A stretch of DNA of 42,744 nucleotides, from contig NW_014577195.1 of NCBI RefSeq assembly GCF_000485595.1, positions 188,116 through 230,859 of the forward strand, in the 5' to 3' direction. The position numbers were made by a program, and so were the translations under genes. Source of the DNA: Priapulus caudatus (Eukaryota > Priapulida > Priapulimorpha > Priapulimorphida > Priapulidae). Positions 1 to 11,490 of the stretch are shown piece after piece (positions within the stretch are counted from its first letter, which is position 1; each line of letters opens with the position of its first letter). The notes below the pieces were generated by a model, which was given only the letters and a program-made list of their open reading frames with translations, searched no databases and was not told the origin of the DNA.

Positions 1-273
1 CTAACATCCGCTGGGGAAAAACTCAGTGTCACACACCCAACTCACAAATTTCATGTGCAATAATGTCAATGCATGTCTGAATACGTGTCCTGCAAATTGT
101 CGAAGGATTTCTATAATCCAGTCTTCATGTATGCGCCATGGAAAATATTATAACTCGGTATGAATAAGATTGAGTTCATCGTGGTATGTGCATACATAGC
201 AACAGGTGTAAATAATCTCAAAATAAAGTAATCTCTAATTGCTTTAAGATTATATAGGGGCCTACCACTTTTA

Positions 274-537
274 AAAGCTGGGTTTACACTGGAAAAATCG
301 ACGAGATGATAGGTTTTTCCCTCTCTATCAGATGTTCAAAGCTTTTGTGGCCACATGGCAAAAAACTTGATCAATTCGCCGACACAGAGTATGCGAAAAG
401 GGAGCATTGTTCTAATCTCGCAACCAGTTGCACGCGAGACTTTTACGTTTACACTGCCGATTTTCGGTCAAATAATTGAGAAGTTTGTCAAATTCGTCAA
501 TTTTCCAGCAAAACGTTGATAGTGTAAACCCAGCTTT
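274..537. mobile_element. 264-bp inverted-repeat MITE
   Basis: The ends are perfect 17-bp inverted repeats, AAAGCTGGGTTTACACT (274-290) and its complement (521-537). No ORF lies inside. Flanks are T/A-rich and no clean target-site duplication is visible. The size fits a non-autonomous DNA transposon. Confidence 0.7.
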
Positions 538-780
538 ATATTAGCAGCAGTTTAGATGCAGACTTTGTAATGTAGTCATTACAGGTGCCGTATGCATGTT
601 TGACCTGCTTTATTGATTGGCTATTCTGGGTAAGTAATCAGACCGTGGGCCATGTGGTAGCTAATGCAGGCATTGATTGCTTGAGGGGGCTTTTGTCTCC
701 GTTTCCATAGCTACCAAAAATCCATTTTTCCAGTAGTGGTGAAAATGGTGTTTGGAACATATATATATATATATATCTGA

Positions 781-835
781 TATCAGAAGTAGATAATACT
801 AATAGGGAATTATTCCCTATTATCTACTTCTGATA
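781..835. mobile_element. Palindromic MITE, family TATCAGRAGTAGATAAT
   Basis: The arms TATCAGAAGTAGATAAT and its complement flank a second palindrome, AATAGGGAAT-T-ATTCCCTATT. The left arm has a 5-6 base insertion relative to the right. It sits beside a (TA)n run. Other copies lie at 1053, 21477 and 27337. Confidence 0.65.
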
Positions 836-1052
836 TATATGTAGAGCCCTAGATTTTTTTTTTTCATTGTGACTTAATGAAAGAAGATCATTGGATGCTT
901 ATTCAGTCAATGGCTTTTCTCTGGAGCATTAATTTAGGAAAGCAAGTGTCTCCGGTGCTCAGATCTTTGAAATATTGGGTCATAGTAACAAATTACACCC
1001 CAAGTTGCTGTGCATCATAATGGTTAATGGCCAGTTGGATTAAAGGATGTAT

Positions 1053-1358
1053 ATATATATATATCAGGAGTAGATAATAGGGAGGAGTGTGACATCAATA
1101 AACAAGGGAAATTCGTCATTTACTAGCGTTATAATACCTACGATTTACTACACGTAACTCATCCAACTTGAGCTCAAATCGGACACAGTACATTCGCCCA
1201 TCATCGTACGAAATCGTTTCCTCGTAGACACCCGCAATCCGTAGATACAGCCTAAAACGTACGACACGATTCTCCATTCTCTGGCCATCAATCCAACCCA
1301 TTGCGCGCCTTATTGATGTCACACTCCTCCCTATTATCTACTCCTGATATATATATAT
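1053..1358. mobile_element. 306-bp MITE with perfect 49-bp inverted ends
   Basis: Positions 1053-1101 are the exact reverse complement of 1310-1358. The arms begin in (TA)n, then carry CAGGAGTAGATAATAGGG and end TGTGACATCAATAA. The perfect arms suggest a young insertion. The interior is richer in G+C than its surroundings and holds an open frame on the minus strand. Confidence 0.85.
1116..1301 (-). CDS. Small unrecognised ORF inside a MITE
   Basis: From ATG this frame runs 61 codons to a stop, filling nearly the whole interior of the inverted-repeat element. The translation starts MGWIDGQRMENRVVRFRL and includes YEETISYDDGRMYCVRFELK, which looks protein-like rather than low-complexity. I do not recognise a family. 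It may be a captured exon fragment or a chance frame; nothing shows that it is expressed. Confidence 0.25.
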   Translation of the reverse strand: MGWIDGQRMENRVVRFRLYLRIAGVYEETISYDDGRMYCVRFELKLDELRVVNRRYYNASK

Positions 1359-1359
1359 T

Positions 1360-1541
1360 ACTAGCGGGATACCCAGCGTTGCCCGGGGAACTCAGTGGTG
1401 TTACTCAGTTGGTGACCGCTTGGTTGAAAGGAAAATACCCCAAAAAATCTAACTATCTATCTATCCATGCATCCATCCATCCATCCATGCCATCTCATCC
1501 CATCCCATCGAGCGTATGTTTACATCGAACAATATATATAG
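1360..1541 (+). mobile_element. ACTAGCGGG interspersed repeat, short copy
   Basis: It starts ACTAGCGGGATACCC, carries TACTCAGTTGGTGACCGCTT and a (CATC)n tract, and ends GAACAATATATATAG. The longer copy at 26564 shares both ends and the first 100 bases almost exactly, which defines the element. The layout (ACTAGC start, hairpin-prone GC block, TATATATAG end) resembles the Helentron-associated repeats of invertebrates; that assignment is from memory and unproven. Confidence 0.7.
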
Positions 1542-2235
1542 TAAAATAGGAAGTATAATGCAGCAATTTAACCATAAAAAGTGAACAGAATTACTTATAT
1601 TTTGTGAAAAAGTGGAAATATTTTTCTTAGTTTTACTATTTACGGTGATGTAATCACTTTCAATATGGCGTTGTGTGTGTTTAGTCGAGATTTCTGTTTG
1701 TTATGAATTTTTTGTGAGATTTTATGTAGTAATTAATTAGCAGAGTAATTACCTTAGAGAGAGAGTCATTTTAGGTAGGTTTAGTTACATTTCCCCCAAA
1801 TTTCCTGCACGTCATCATGCCAATTTGAGTTATCCATGCAGTTTAGAGAAATTCAAGAAACATATATTAAACTTAAGGCCTGATGCTTTTTGTGTTAGAA
1901 CTTAGACGTATAATATAGCAAGTTTGCTAAGGCCAAAACAAAATATAGGTGTGGTTCAGGTTTCCCGACCGACCCTATTTATTCCCAGCGACCCTAAACA
2001 TTTTATTCAGTTTAAAAAATTTCAAATTAAAAAATTAAAAACAAAAAAAATTTTAATTAAAATTTTTTTTAGTTCTTGCTTCAAAAGGCACAACGCACAT
2101 CCTTCGGACATGGTTCGTAAATAAAATATTTCAAGAAAATAAAATGTTTTCCCTACCTACCTACCCTATTTTTTTCCGGCATGTAACGGTAACCACACAT
2201 ATATTTTGTTTTGGACTAATGAAATCCTAATTGTA
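1542..2235. other. AT-rich stretch without a recognised gene
   Basis: I see only AT-rich sequence with a short (GA)n run near 1757 and A/T homopolymers near 2020-2070. Confidence 0.5.
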
Positions 2236-3266
2236 TCCCCCGCGACGAAGTCGGCGGTTGTATGGTTTCATGTCTCCCCAGCCGCCGCTGCCGCCGCTCG
2301 GTTCCTCCGCAGAGAATTTTCCTTCCGCTCTATAACTCGGCCCCTAATTGACCTAGCGCTACCAAACTTGGTATACTTACACATCTTGGGGAGAAGGTGA
2401 GCAGCCTACCAAAACCAGGTCACTGCGACCTTTATTTGACCTTTACCTTGACCTTGATCATATTTCTCTTTCGCATCTCTAACGTCCGGCCCTAATTCAC
2501 CTAGCGCTACCAAACTTTGTATACTAAACACATCTTGGGCGAGAGGATGAGCCGCAGCAGCGCACACCCAGGTCACTGCGACTTTATTTGACGAGTCATA
2601 TTTCCCTGCCTCTCTAATCGGCCACTACATTGACGTAGCGCTACCAAACCAGGCTCACTTACACTCCTTATTGACTTTTTACCTTGACCTTGCTCATATT
2701 TCCCTTCCGCTATATAACATCAGGTCCTAATTGACCTAGCCGCTACACAACTTAGGTATACTTACACAATCTTGAGGAGAAGGTGTGTCGCGCACCAAAA
2801 CCAGCCGTCACTACGGACCATTATTTGATCTTTACTTGCACCTTGTCATATTTCCCTTCCGCCTCTATACTCGGCCCTAATTGACCTAGCGTGACCAAAC
2901 TTGGTATACTTACACTTCTTGGGGTGATGCTGTCGCGTACCGAAACTAGGTTGCTGCAACCTTTATTTGACCGATCTGACCTTGACCTTCATCATATTTC
3001 CCTTTCACTCTATAACTCTGCCCCTAATTGACCTAGCGTGGCCAAACTTGGTATACTTACACATCTTGGGGAGGTGTGTCGCGTACCAAAACCAGGTCAC
3101 TGCAACCTTTATTTGAAATTGACCTTGACCTTGACCTTCATCATATTTCCCTTCCGCTCTATAACTCGGCCCCTAATTGACCTAGCGCGACCAAACTTCG
3201 TATACTTACACATCTTGGGGGAGAACACGGGGGATACATGTAGTTGGCGACAACTGCCCTTTCTAG
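2236..3266 (+). mobile_element. Helitron-like non-autonomous element, long copy
   Basis: The element begins TCCCCCGCGACGAAGTCGG after an A and ends TTTCTAG before a T. A small hairpin, AGTTG-GCGA-CAACT (3242-3255), lies 7 bases before the CTAG. These are Helitron traits: 5' TC, 3' hairpin plus CTRR, and insertion between A and T. A second copy at 16341 shares the start, the internal unit and the tail. It has no transposase. Short inverted ends GTATCCCCCG and CGGGGGATAC also exist at 2233 and 3228. Confidence 0.6.
2315..3225 (+). repeat. Tandem array of about seven degenerate 95-155 bp units
   Basis: Units share TTCCCTTCCGCTCTATAACT, GGCCCCTAATTGACCTAGCG, CCAAACTTGGTATACTTACA and TTTATTTGACCTTGACCTT. 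Copies occur near 2331, 2487, 2619, 2711, 2863, 3011 and 3160. The oldest-looking units are in the middle. Each unit end is dense in TGACCT half-sites. Confidence 0.75.
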
Positions 3267-5106
3267 TTATCTTAAAGTATAAGTAGTACATGATAACAGG
3301 AGTGCATAGTATATAAATAGCGTAGCAGGCGTGTGCGTTTATTACATAATACCAAGGCCTTCTTAATACGCTCTTGATAATACAGCTATGCATGAATGAA
3401 ACTTTTTTGTGCTGTCGGCACGGACCCTGATCTTACGTTATTATCGATGCATACTTTCACTATTCTAGTAATAGTCGGGACTAGGGACACGCGTAATGTG
3501 GGCAAATGAACATCCATATTGGCCGGTGTATTGATCGTGCTATTTCATACCGATGTGGCAAATTTGCGGGGGCAGGAACAGGCGAGTGGAACTCGATAAT
3601 TGGGTATCTGTAGCAGCACTCTGCGACTGGCAGAATGATTCCCTGCATTTCCCCTACATTCATTGAGGGAAGATGTTGCAGTCACGGTTGCTATATATGG
3701 GTTCCGTGGATACGCATTTCGTTTTTCCTATATATAATCACGTTCCATGTAGATAGACTGAAATGTGCGGGAAATGCTGTAATTCCATTTGGACAAACTG
3801 TTGGCCCCGGGGGCGTCACTCAGGATATTACTTGGTACGCATGCTTGTAAAAGCATAGATTCAAAATTGGACCCTAACTGTCGTATTCAGCGGTAACAAA
3901 TTTCACTCCTTATAAGTTATTGGCGTAAGATAATGTAAATCTTACCCCTAAATGGCATAAGACACTAAAACGGGCCCTAAATCAAATGGCGTAGCACAAT
4001 ATATTCGTCATGTTAATTGTGTAATGACATATTGATAATTTTCTCACTTAATAGTTTTGTGACAATAAATTTGATTATCTTTCATGACACGTAATTGCGC
4101 TCCACACCAACTACAGTGCAAAATTGTTCACAACATTTAACTATATGAAAAATATGTGTACAATAGAGTCACGATTATCCGAGCTGATCTTATGTTACCT
4201 CGAAGGTCAACCTAACGTGGCATGCCTTGTGATAAAAGACCAGGCATGTTGATGCAGAAAAATCTAGCCTCTGGGGTTTTTCGTTTGGACTTGATTTTTA
4301 AAAGGACACACAGACACAGACGAACTTTATTGACACGTATTTTAGAACTCGAAACCATGTTGCGTAAGTGCGCATGCATAATGTAGCAGTGGTGCAGAGT
4401 ATGCATATGATTGATTCCCAAGCCATGCAATGTATGTGACTGGTAAACTTTTACTAGTTTGATATTGGCAAACTCTAGGTTTGGCACCCAGAAGTCTATA
4501 ATTATACGCACAGTGTTTGCCACAGTTTGACCGTGGCAGTAACGTCCAGTGTTACATGAACTGATCATGAACTGTGTCGTTTTTTCTCCAGAGGAGGTTA
4601 ACCTGATGTAGCCCTTGTCTCTCCTTTTAGATGTGATTCGAGGACACACACTCATGCATGCACACACACAAACGCAAGCACGCAAATTTGACCATATATA
4701 GAATGCTATATATATATATTATATTATATAAAGCACACGGACACTCATGCAGATATAAAAAGAAATTGATTATAAAAATCGATTGAATTTTGTATTTTGC
4801 GAGCTTTCGAGAACAAATATGTCTAACAACAACAACAGAAAGAGTTTAATGATGAAATATTACCATGTGACTAGTAAATAAAAACAAACAAAGAAACAAA
4901 TAAAGAATAGTACAAAAAGAAAATTGGTTACCGTGATGACTAATAAATAAATTGTCACCTTGTTCTATTATTATATTCATATTTTTGATATCTGCATGTG
5001 TCTGTGTATTTTTACAGCCATATAATAAATAAATAAATATATATATATATATAAATTTTATATTTATATATATTTTATAAATCTGTCCCAAGAATTTCAC
5101 TTGTGT
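3267..5106. other. No recognised gene; one long unassigned open frame
   Basis: The sequence is mostly AT-rich with (TA)n and (ATAA)n runs near 4700-4740 and 5030-5080. A minus-strand frame at 4212-4685 is open for 157 codons, but it starts at TTG inside a CA-rich tract, and its product resembles no family I know. I treat it as chance. Confidence 0.4.
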
Positions 5107-5524
5107 TCAGTTCTGCAGCGCTTCTTGGTACACAACATTGTTGGTGTTGCCATCTTCAGAGAGGTTGTAGAGGTTGTCTGGGTTACCGATCCTGGAGCAC
5201 CCCACATAGAGCTGGTCATGGGAAAACACTGGCTGACTCAGGTTGAGTCGAACGACCTTCAGGGACTGGCCCTGGGCCTTGTTGATGGACATGGCAAAGC
5301 TCAGCTTGACTGGAAACTGCAGCCTCTTGAAGTGAAATGGCAGGTCTGATGGGATGAGCGGGATCCTTGGGATGAAGACATTTTCGCCCTTGCCCTTGCC
5401 TGTCATGATTTTGGCTTCGATGCCTCTGGGCATGAGCTGCTTAATTGACTGTGAGCCTTGTGCCGTTGCAGAGTTTGGGAGCATCCAGGTTGCGCATTAG
5501 CAATGTTCGCCGGCTGGTCGGCAT
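5107..5524 (-). pseudogene. Helitron PIF1-like helicase, C-terminal fragment, frameshifted
   Basis: The minus strand encodes RNLDAPKLCNGTRLTV in one frame up to about 5447. It resumes after a frame change and an in-frame stop as IKQLMPRGIEAKIMTGKGKG, VFIPRIPLIPSD, FAMSINKAQGQSL and PVFSHDQLYVGCSR. These are the late motifs of the SF1B helicase of Helitron Rep-Hel proteins. The Rep domain and the earlier helicase motifs are absent, so it cannot work. The frame break near 5440-5450 fits a 4-base insertion. It shows that Helitrons have been active in this genome. Confidence 0.9.
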
Positions 5525-5699
5525 TCTCTGCAGGAGCGTGCCTGTTTGATGGGCCAGTTTTCTTTGCCCTTGCAGTTGAACTCCGCAAGACGATCGCTTC
5601 CGTTTCTTGCATTTTAATAGCGAATTGCCTGATTTGAGGCCTGACTATAGTGAGTGCTAGGATTGCTAGTTGACTTTCTGCTGCGCGTAGGATTCGTGC

Positions 5700-6165
5700 G
5701 TCTGATTTTCCTGCCTGCAGCTGTTATAGTCGAGCGCTAGGGATTGCTGTGGTAGCTAGTAGCTAGTAGAGTAGCTAGTAGAGTAGCTACTACTGTAGAG
5801 TAGTACTGTAGAGTAGTACTGTAGAGTAGTACTGTAGAGTACTCTACTACTGTAGAGTAGAGTAGCTGGTATTCGTCTTGACTTTTCTGCTGCAGTGTAT
5901 AGTCGAGCGCTAGGATTGCTGTGTACGTCTGCTAGTAGTTAGTTAGGTTAGAGTAGCTACTTGTAGAGTAGTACTGTAGAGTAGTCTACTACTGTAGAGT
6001 AGCTACTGCTGTAGAGTAGTACTGTAGAATAGTACTGTAGAGTAGAGTAGAGTAGGTAGTATTCGTCTTGACTTTTCTGCTGCAGTGTATAGTCGAGCGC
6101 TAGAATTGCTGTGCTAGTTGCTAGCTAGTAGCTAGTAGAGTAGCTAGTAGAGTAGCTCGTCATGC
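5700..6165 (+). repeat. Compound tandem repeat: 188-bp units with a 13-bp GTAGAGTAGTACT core
   Basis: A segment TGTATAGTCGAGCGCTAG recurs near 5726, 5897 and 6087, twice preceded by TATTCGTCTTGACTTTTCTG. Between these copies the sequence is built from GTAGAGTAGTACT-like 13-mers and GTAGCTAGTAGA. It abuts the Helitron helicase fragment. Confidence 0.8.
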
Positions 6166-9100
6166 TGATTGAGAGTATACCTGACGGGTGAACCTCTTAC
6201 TGGTCTCAAGAAGACAGACAGACAGATAGATCCGGCGATTTATTGTAGGAGATGAATACGAAACACTCGAAAATACGAAAATATAAGCAGCAAGTTCAGC
6301 ATTTATACCTATATGGTAGTCGTCTACGACGCTTTCCTACGAAGCTAATAATTCGTTTATTGTCGCTGTAATTCGACAATAGAGCTACAAAAACAATGCG
6401 AACAACACCGAGAAAATGCGCACTCGCTCTGACTCGATGCAGTAGGAGGGTATATAGCGCCACCACGCGGACATGTATTGAAATAATAAATAATTTTAAT
6501 TGTAATTTTAAACTTTTTGATTTTGTGTATTTTTTTTTTTGGGCCTTGCCTTTGGTCGTCGCGACATGCTGATTAAGAATATGTATGGTGTTGGGGGTGA
6601 GCTCTTACGAGGGGGGAGAAGATAGACAGAAGGACAGACACAAAAACAGACTCGCCCTTTATGTAAGAGATATCCATTGTTATTAATTTTCTCTCTTCCT
6701 GGAGCACAGCTAAGTACAGTAACAAAAGAAGTATGATGAGGAAACGGTGATGTTTAATTATATAAGCTGCGAGGTATGAGAATAGGGAAATACGCGAAAT
6801 TTCACTATCTAGTGCATAATTTATCTTTCCAGGATAGAGTAAATACTGCTAGGATAGAGTCTGCTGCTGTGTATTGTCGGGACAATTCAGCCACAATGTC
6901 CCACGCTGTAGCAGGCTCATAAAACGTTAACCAGAACTAATTATTTAACTAAGTATGTCATTAAATTATATTGACTGCATTTATCTCAAACCAGAAAGTC
7001 ATTCATAATGGGTGCAACAAATGATGATTTATGACCAAGTCATTTAAATTACTGCATTAAAAATACATGATCCTGGCCAGTGATAACTTGGGCATGTGGA
7101 ATGGTCAAAATTAATTGAGTCTACAAAATCATAACGCAGAGTTTTGTTTCGAAAATTTGATCGACCACTTCTTAATATTTAAAATGTAGTTGGATATATT
7201 TTATGACATTTGTACTGCATGTGAATGATTTTTACTTAAAAAATCAAAATCAAAAGCTGTAAAGAAATGTATTTTCAGCTATGTTAAACTTTTAGTTAAA
7301 TTTGAGATTTATCCTTTTCATTTATGCAGGATTTTTGAAGCCATGACCTACGTATACTTGTGTCTTCTAAGGCATTTTGTGATATACGCTCGTGCAGCTA
7401 CAATGTGCTTTACTCAGTGTTGGAAAGAGCAGACCGAGTGGTCTCCACTCCAGGACTGGTAATTTTTTAGCAGAACTGTTAATTTTTATGGCTTTATAGG
7501 TTATGTTGTAGAATTCAATATTTCATAATCAGAACTGGTTGGAAATTCAGACACATTTCCAAGACTGCTTTACTGTGTAAAATGTAGCTATGTGATACAA
7601 TCATATTGCATTCTAATTTTTTGTTTTGATATACAACATTTTATTCGGCTTTTAGCAGCTTGGAAGTGGCGACAGAAAAATTGGAGTAAGAGTACCTAGG
7701 GTCCTTACAGCGTAAAAGAGATTGGTCATTTAGTGAGGAATTTTGTGTTATGGAGTGGACGTTTCATCACGTCTGAGCACCTTCGTCATATTAAAGATTA
7801 TGTCAGTTTCAATTCTCGTTTACAGGATTAGGTTGTGGTTTGGCTGGCTTACCTTAGAAACTGCTCAAAATAAAATGATAAAACGCTTTCGTCGTGTTTA
7901 AAAGAGTGTATGTAGAAACGAAAATGTGTGCAGATCAAATCTGTAAACGCGTGCATTCAGGTTATAACAGAAAAGTACATATATTGTTATATAAAAGTTA
8001 CGAACGGTTATCGGACAAAAACCTTTGATGCATTCCAAGTTGAATTCATAGTTGCATGGCACATAGCTTACTTGCGTACTTTGCATACTACTTATCTACA
8101 TTGCTTACTTTGCTACATGCATACTTCCGTACGATGCACAAATATAGTTAAAATAAGTTTACTTTGTAAAGTGTAGAATGGCGCTGCAAAAGTGTATCAT
8201 ATTTTTATATATGTTCACAGGGATGTCACCTTGATGTCACGTAGTATAAACATCCATGTGCAGGTTGTCCGTAAAATCAATCGCTTGCCTGTTGATGATG
8301 TCTGAATAGGTTTCATATACCACCCGGCACCCGGAGTTCGGCTGCAAGCTTCCGAATTTCGGCTACTCCTGTTTTCCTGATCGATCCAGGTTGGGGATCA
8401 ATAGACTCGGTAATGGGGTAAATGGAAGTGAGTCATCAAGCATAACTAACGACCCACGTCGCCTATAGTGCACATGTGGCATATATATGCTGCGCTGACG
8501 CTCTCGTACATGTTTTATTTAATAGCCCACACATGGCAAATCCTATTAAAAAGCTAGTCCACTTACACGTCACATAGTATTAGAAATTAATGGCCGTGAT
8601 TGGATGGGCGTGAAGTGTTTTAGGGTGATAACAAAATGGCCATAACCGTCACATCTGTCTACGTTTGTTTGTGGTGACATACACGTAAACAGGAAATTGT
8701 AAACGAGCATGCCTTAGCATCACTCTAGCAGATATGATAAAATAACAAAGGAATACGTTATTTGTTTATTTTAAATAAATTTCCCTTTGTACTTTTTGTA
8801 AGTTAGCATTTCGTGAGGCACACGCAAGTGAACACGACGTGTTTTCCGACTTAAATCGAATCTTCCGGACGACGAAAATCGTAGTTTTGTCTCTCCTGGT
8901 TAGCACAGGCATAAACGCGGAACAACTTTGATATATGTTATTGTAACACAACAGAGCAGCGTTGAGGTTGAGCTATGACCTTGAATGTAAGAACGTGCAA
9001 CCCTCTTGACTTTCTAAATGCAAGGATCATTAGACTGTATCAAGTCGGTGTAATATCTGCGTAGCATGCAGCGTACGCGCGCGCAGCACGCAGCAGTATA

Positions 9101-9266
9101 CGCGTAATCAGCGTAAAGTAGAATATTAAGAATCATCAGCTAGCTTAGCTGAGCTTAGCTTTAGTGTATGAGTTGCAACTTGTGCAGCCTTTGCTTTAGT
9201 TCGCAAATGCAGACGTTATAACTCCGCTTTGCTAATCTGAGGGTGCGGGTTTGACCATTACTGGGG
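6166..9266. other. No recognised gene; two related repeat tails
   Basis: CATGCTGATTGAGAGTATAC at 6161 and ATGCTGATTAAGAATATGTA at 6567 open two similar segments. Both continue through AGACAGACAGA-like runs to a TTTAT segment. They look like 3' ends of one repeat family. The rest (6700-9260) is AT-rich single-copy-like sequence with no long frame or clear motif. Confidence 0.4.
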
Positions 9267-9499
9267 CTCAAGGGGTCGTTGTCGTAACATGTACTACAGA
9301 TATGTACCCGAGGTACATATATGTATACATAAAGTGTACCAGACTTGTACTACAGAAGTGTACCCTAATCCTAACACTAACCCTAACCCTAACTCTAACT
9401 CTAACCCTTTTGGTTTTAACATTGGTTTTAATCGGCTCTAAACCTTTTTGGTTTTAACATCTTTGTCTGTAGTACCTGTTACGACAACGACCCTTCGTG
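9267..9499. mobile_element. 233-bp inverted-repeat element with a telomere-like core
   Basis: Arms GGGTCGTTGTCGTAAC plus TACTACAGA at 9273-9300 and 9466-9493 match over 28 bp with one mismatch. The exact 11-mer CATTACTGGGG lies directly outside both ends (9256-9266 and 9500-9510), as a target-site duplication would. The core at 9361-9410 is CCCTAA and CTCTAA hexamers. An 11-bp duplication fits Mutator-like elements. No transposase is present. Confidence 0.8.
9361..9410 (+). repeat. Interstitial telomere-like (CCCTAA)n, degenerate
   Basis: About eight hexamers of CCCTAA, CCTAAT and CTCTAA type lie between the arms of the surrounding inverted-repeat element. Confidence 0.85.
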
Positions 9500-11160
9500 C
9501 ATTACTGGGGTCTGCGTCGGCTCGGACTACCTTTGCTTACGTTCAGCACCTGTCCGTATATTTCTTGTCAGAGGCTAGCTGGCACAGTGAAAGGGAATGA
9601 TGAGTTCCCTAACATTTCGCATAAACTTTGTGATGGAAATTAGAGACGAAGTCTATGTCAAGCTCAATATGAATGCATTGATGATAGCCTGCTGAGTGCT
9701 GAGCACGGAATCAGCTAGAGTGTGAGAACATGCGCAGCGTGCAGATTTCTGGATGATCCAGAGGATATAACGAGTCTGCCACACTCATGATAACGTCGTG
9801 CATGGCACTGTGCCGTTTCACAGGAGGCTACAGAATTCGATATGAGTGGGAGTATATGTGTGTGTGTGTGTGGGGGGGGGGGCGTTCACGCATGGGAATT
9901 TCTCACATACATCACGTCACTCATGGGAAATTTGCACATCTCATAGTCACTCATGGGAAATATTCATTAAATTGACATTTTGCGCTCGGGAAAAGTTTTC
10001 TTCTGGTTCTTATATGGTTCTTGGTTTATTGGATCTTATATTATGGGGGTGGGGTTCGTCTGGGACTAAAAATCGTCCTAATAATCGCATGAAACCCGCA
10101 ATGCCCTGATAACAAATTTCATAAAACTGTTCTGAGAAGTAGCAGTGAGTAGATATATATAGAAGTTTAGCTTTAGTAGCTACTGAAGCGCTGTGCAAAC
10201 TCTACCAATGTTATATTAGTTGATTAAAAAGTGATGCGTTGCGAGAAATCTCTGACTTTCAAGGCTCTTGATTTTTCCTCAGATTAATTCATACGTGATT
10301 TTAGCGAAAGGAATATCATTGCTGCGCTAAAACAACATATTTTAAATGTCAGTATATTCTCAGGTCCGATATTTATTACGCTGTATGCCACCTCATCTAG
10401 TCTTTACATGTGTGATACAGGCGTCTCCAGCCACAGAACGTCTTTATCTTGCACGACCAGAGTCAAACACAGACGCTTTCAGTAGAGTTAGGGTTTAGCT
10501 CGTTTATTCGCTGGCTTGGCATCGTTGATGGATGGGACCATGTTGATTGATCTGTTGTTACGTGCACTTGCATTCAGACGTTTGCGCGTATTTCCCGTAT
10601 TGGGAAATCATGATCGTTACTGTAGCAGCGAGAACGTGTGCTTCCGGCCGTCTGCTTATAGTCGATGTTTAGAGTTGCGCATTTAGGATTTATGATGTTT
10701 TTAAATGGATAAATGCTGTTTTGCGGCGGTTAAATTCTGTGCGTTTTTGTGAAAACCACATAGTCAGGAGGTTTGGTCGTTCCTGATGTTGTGCTGGAAT
10801 TAAAATTGCTTCAGCCACGGTAGTTGTGGTTTTAGGCAATGTAGTAAGAGTTTCAGCTAGTGTAACTTTGGCTTCATTCGCGTGCGTGTAGCCATGGTTT
10901 AGTCAACAGAGGCTTTTGATTGTGTATTGATAGGCTTGGCTAATGTAGCAGGACCTAGCTATATGGCTCGTGTGAATTCAACTTTACGCAGTGTAATAAT
11001 AATTACGGATGCAGTTTTCAACTAGTCACAGTGCTGTTGGGTCTTGTAACAGCCAGAGCACTGAAATGTTGCCATGAGTGGACACCGGTCATCTATCAAG
11101 CAACCTAGCCAGTACTACCCACACCAGTTTCGCACCAGAGTGTTGTTTATAGAACCAGAG
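9500..11160. other. No recognised gene
   Basis: There is a short (GT)n(G)n run near 9857-9881 and a TCATGGGAA motif repeated near 9891, 9921 and 9951. No frame is convincing and no repeat ends were recognised. Confidence 0.4.
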
Positions 11161-11221
11161 TAGATGAAACGAGAGGGGGGAGTCAGAGACAAAGTTATAG
11201 ACAAAAAGAGAGAAAGCGAGA

Positions 11222-11291
<70 letters not shown>

Positions 11292-11490
11292 GAAAAAAGA
11301 GAGGGGTAGAGGAATATAAAACGGGAGGAGAGCAGAGAAGAAAAGAACGAGAGGAAGAGGATAGCGAGAGGGTTAAAGGGAGATGGGGAAGGTAGACAGG
11401 GTTATAGAGAGAGGACAGAAGTGAGAGAATGTGGTGAGAAGGTGGGGGAGAGAAAAGGCGAGGTAGAGGGAGACGAAAAATAAGTGAAAG
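11161..11490 (+). repeat. Polypurine tract with (GA)n
   Basis: About 330 bases are almost all purine on the + strand, with a pure (GA)n run at roughly 11228-11279. The same kind of tract occurs at 29500 and 14630. Confidence 0.9.

Noticed and set aside
4212-4685. 157-codon minus-strand open frame, the longest outside spastin
   Set aside because: It starts at TTG within a CA-rich tract, has no recognisable domain, and lies in AT-rich sequence; one such frame in a window this size is plausible by chance.
5040-5085. TA-rich run as a possible Helitron 3' end next to the helicase
   Set aside because: No hairpin plus CTRR end could be read in the expected orientation.
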